Source: JBJXFY01 sp046155815 (GTDB lineage Bacteria > Verrucomicrobiota > Verrucomicrobiia > Limisphaerales > CAIMTB01). Taken from it: 7,779 bases of DNA. Location of the stretch: assembly GCA_046155815.1 (NCBI GenBank), contig JBJXFY010000413.1, forward strand, positions 1-7,779, in the 5' to 3' direction. The position numbers and the translations under genes are program-made. A model generated the notes under the pieces. It searched no databases. It was given only the letters and a program-made list of their open reading frames with translations, and had not been told where the DNA came from. Shown piece by piece: positions 6,222-7,779 of this stretch. Position 1 is the stretch's first letter. Each line of letters opens with the position of its first letter.

Positions 6222-7442
6222 TCACCCCAGGAGCCGTGCGAGGGCCAGCACGTTCACGGCGGCCTTGGGCACAAAGCTCGCGACGTCCACGTATTCCGGG
6301 AGCTTCGTGCCGTCAGCGCTGCGCTCCGAGCAATGGTCGTGGTCGCCGCCGGGGCCGAGGCCGTCGAGGGTGGGGGCGAGGTCCCAGAGGAGGTTGCCGT
6401 CGCTGAGGCCGCCGCGGTCTTCGCCCTCGATCCGCTCGCCCAGGTCGGCGCCCGCCTGCTGCCAGAGGGCGAGCAGGCGGTCCGTGCCGGGGTTGTGCGG
6501 CCACGGGCGGCTTTCGCCGAGGATTTCGACGCTTACCTGCGCGGGCTGGCCGTCGCTCACGGCGCGCACGTCGCCGGGGCCGGCGAGGGCGCACAGCGCC
6601 GCCACCGCCTCGGCGTACACGGCGGGATCGAAGGCGCGCAGCTCGCCTTCCGCCTCCGCCTCGTGCGGCACACGGTTCAGGCCGGTGCCGCCGCGGATGA
6701 TGCCGGGGTTCACCGTCAGGCCGCGGCCATGGTCCGTGAGCGCGGCGGCGCGGTCCACGAGACGGGCGAGCTGGACGACGGCATTCACGCCGCGGCGGTG
6801 CTGGTTGCCGGCGTGCCCGCCGCGGCCCTCGACGCGGAGGCGCCAGGTGGCGCGGCCCTTGCGCGAGCGCACCAAACGGCGCGTCCCCGGGCCCGTGCCC
6901 TCGGCCTCAAAGACGAGGATCGCCCGCGTGTCCGGCCCGAGCCGGGCGCGGCAGACCTCGCCGAAATGCCCGCTCAGCGTCTCCTCGGAGGCGTTGCCGA
7001 GGAGCCGCCACGTCGTCGCGGCGAACACATCCGGGGCCAGCGCCCGCAGCGCCTCGAGCACCAGCAGGACCATCGCGGTGCCGCCCTTGATGTCGTGCGT
7101 GCCCGGGCCGTAGATGCGGTCGCCCTCGGGCAGCCAGCGGAAGCCGTTCCGCGCCTCCTCCTCGGGCGGGAACACGGTGTCGAGGTGCGTCACCAGCGCG
7201 ACCGTGGCCGGGCCGGTGCCGGGGCGCGTGAGCACGAGGTGGTCGCCCCAGGCCGGGTTGGCGTGCGGGACGAACTCCGCGGCGAAGCCGAGCGGGGCGA
7301 AGAGTTCGGCCGTGAGCCGGCCGACGCGGTTCACGCCGTCGCGGTTCTCGGTCCACGAGTTGATCTCGACCATGCGCCGCAGGGCTTCGAGCGCGGCGGG
7401 CAGGCGTGATTCGAGGAAGGGGTGGAGGCGGGCGGGATCCAT
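6222..7442 (-). CDS. M20 family metallopeptidase, carboxypeptidase G2-like
   Basis: A 406-residue protein with the M20 layout: a catalytic domain interrupted by a dimerisation domain (about 195-300). Likely zinc ligands and catalytic residues, matched from memory to Pseudomonas carboxypeptidase G2, are His86 and Asp88 (THLDTVFP), bridging Asp117 in GPGTHDIKGG, general base Glu153 and ligand Glu154 in GNASEET, Glu179 in VFEAE, and a late His in GGDHDHCSE, probably His370. His210 in GRGGHAG fits the dimer-interface His. Such enzymes hydrolyse an amide or peptide bond with a free carboxylate, for example releasing C-terminal glutamate; the substrate here cannot be read. Between the late His and the conserved EYVD (383-386), this protein has roughly nine more residues than carboxypeptidase G2. 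There is no signal peptide, so it should be cytoplasmic. The start is ATG (complement of 7440-7442), the only ordinary start there in this frame, with no strong ribosome-binding site. It converges on the Mla-type operon and is probably unrelated to it. Confidence 0.88.
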   Translation of the reverse strand: MDPARLHPFLESRLPAALEALRRMVEINSWTENRDGVNRVGRLTAELFAPLGFAAEFVPHANPAWGDHLVLTRPGTGPATVALVTHLDTVFPPEEEARNGFRWLPEGDRIYGPGTHDIKGGTAMVLLVLEALRALAPDVFAATTWRLLGNASEETLSGHFGEVCRARLGPDTRAILVFEAEGTGPGTRRLVRSRKGRATWRLRVEGRGGHAGNQHRRGVNAVVQLARLVDRAAALTDHGRGLTVNPGIIRGGTGLNRVPHEAEAEGELRAFDPAVYAEAVAALCALAGPGDVRAVSDGQPAQVSVEILGESRPWPHNPGTDRLLALWQQAGADLGERIEGEDRGGLSDGNLLWDLAPTLDGLGPGGDHDHCSERSADGTKLPEYVDVASFVPKAAVNVLALARLLG

Positions 7443-7471
7443 GCTTTGGCCAATCCGGTCGATATAGCTTT

Positions 7472-7570
7472 TCAGGCGGAGAGAAACCGATCGAAGCCAA
7501 GCGCCTTGAGGCCGTCCTGCAAAACCCGGCCCTCAATCCCAACGCCCACCGCCTCGTTGGCAACCCTCAT
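7472..7570 (-). CDS. Doubtful 32-residue ORF or gene remnant upstream of the M20 gene
   Basis: A minus-strand ORF runs from ATG (complement of 7568-7570) to TGA (complement of 7472-7474). Its product reads MRVANEAVGVGIEG and ends in LKALGFDRFLSA. It looks protein-like and uses ordinary codons, but it is short, has no clear ribosome-binding site, and overlaps the palindromic region at 7536-7604. The opposite strand is also open with similar third-base GC, so coding is not proven. It could be the C-terminal remnant of a larger gene or chance. It ends 29 bases before the M20 start. I recognise no family. Confidence 0.25.
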   Translation of the reverse strand: MRVANEAVGVGIEGRVLQDGLKALGFDRFLSA

Positions 7571-7604
7571 CGGCGCTGCGGCGCACGGTTAGGCAACGTT
7601 GGAT
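7536..7604 (-). repeat. Imperfect 69-base inverted repeat with attC-like features (weak candidate)
   Basis: ATCCCAAC at 7536-7543 is complementary to GTTGGAT at 7598-7604 with one bulged base. Nested inside, GCC.ACC (7544-7550) pairs with GGT..GGC within GTTAGGC (7588-7594), and the centre has further small hairpins (GCGC 7573-7576 with GCGC 7581-7584). Two nested pairs of boxes, a length of about 60-70 bases and a gene stop codon touching one outer box (TAA, complement of 7604-7606) are traits of integron attC sites. Against this, the minus-strand core reads GTTGGGA, not GTTRRRY, and the pairing is imperfect. No integrase is visible. Confidence 0.2.
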
Positions 7605-7779
7605 TAGGAGAGTGCATCGCAGACTAGAGGCCCAAGACGCGGCCGATTGGCACCGTAAAGAGAACGCTCGCACGAACGACTGACGACCTCGAAATGCCGG
7701 GAAATGAAGGCGTGGTCAGCAGTCCAGTCGTAGTGCCCCCTCGGATCGACCAGCCAGACACAATTGATGCCATCCTGCG
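7604..7779 (-). CDS. C-terminal part of an unrecognised protein (5' end outside window)
   Basis: On the minus strand the frame is open from the window edge (first full codon at 7777) to a TAA (complement of 7604-7606), giving 57 visible residues. The sequence looks like real protein: it opens DGINCVWLVDPRGHYDWT, continues with DHAFISRHFEVVS, then ERSLYGANRPRLGPL, and ends VCDALS. It is rich in aromatic, Asp and Arg residues with no membrane segment, suggesting the end of a small soluble domain. I do not recognise the family. About 63% of its codons end in G or C, clearly lower than the well over 80% seen by eye in the Mla-type genes, and local GC is near 60%. Both suggest recent transfer. Its stop abuts the inverted repeat at 7536-7604. 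Confidence 0.6.
   Translation of the reverse strand, partial: QDGINCVWLVDPRGHYDWTADHAFISRHFEVVSRSCERSLYGANRPRLGPLVCDALS

Noticed and set aside
6333..7409. A 358-codon plus-strand frame opposite the M20 gene
   Set aside because: The minus strand carries all M20 metal-binding motifs in order; this is its shadow.
7443..7500. TATATC as a possible -10 box for the M20 gene
   Set aside because: No convincing -35 element at a suitable distance; a single AT-rich hexamer is not enough.
7406..7627. A 73-codon plus-strand frame at the right edge
   Set aside because: Its start lies inside the M20 gene on the other strand, there is no start near the protein-like part, and it runs antisense to the better-looking minus-strand partial gene.
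1..7779. CRISPR arrays, tRNA or rRNA genes, and transposases
   Set aside because: I saw no regular direct-repeat array, no tRNA-like cloverleaf, no rRNA sequence and no transposase motif in the window.

Overview
The window is very GC-rich (about 70% by eye) and tightly packed. It comes from a Gram-negative bacterium: it encodes a PEP-CTERM sorting tail, a lipoprotein with a good lipobox, and an Mla/MCE-type transporter of the kind that works between two membranes. The PEP-CTERM tail, the DUF4380-type secreted protein and the general gene style suggest Verrucomicrobiota or a related PVC lineage. That placement is inference; no marker gene is present.

Layout. The first 139 bases are the 3' end of a PEP-CTERM surface protein, followed by a small hairpin. 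Then comes a closely packed plus-strand series: a secreted DUF4380-like protein (194-1186), a CPBP-family membrane protease (1197-2036), a lipoprotein built from about 18 aromatic 'WPLY/LPLW' repeats (2033-3595), an MlaE-type permease (3599-4342), an MlaF-type ATPase (4342-5118) and an MlaD-type MCE protein (5115-6104). From the protease onward, genes overlap by 1-4 bases or lie 3 bases apart, so 1197-6104 reads as one translationally coupled operon. The DUF4380-like gene lies only 10 bases upstream and may belong to it.

The operon ends at a 100-base near-perfect inverted repeat (6120-6219), which separates it from a convergent minus-strand M20 carboxypeptidase-G2-like metallopeptidase (6222-7442). 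The right edge (about 7443-7779) differs in composition. It is near 60% GC and holds the C-terminus of an unrecognised minus-strand protein, a doubtful 32-codon ORF, and a 69-base imperfect inverted repeat with some features of an integron attC site.

How the genes may work together. MlaE, MlaF and MlaD should form an inner-membrane lipid transporter, with ATPase, permease and substrate-binding MCE ring. No MlaA, MlaB or MlaC homologue is encoded nearby. The aromatic-repeat lipoprotein is translationally coupled immediately upstream, is predicted to be outer-membrane anchored, and is the most interesting unknown here: it is a candidate envelope partner of the transporter. The M20 peptidase and the right-edge genes appear unrelated to the operon.
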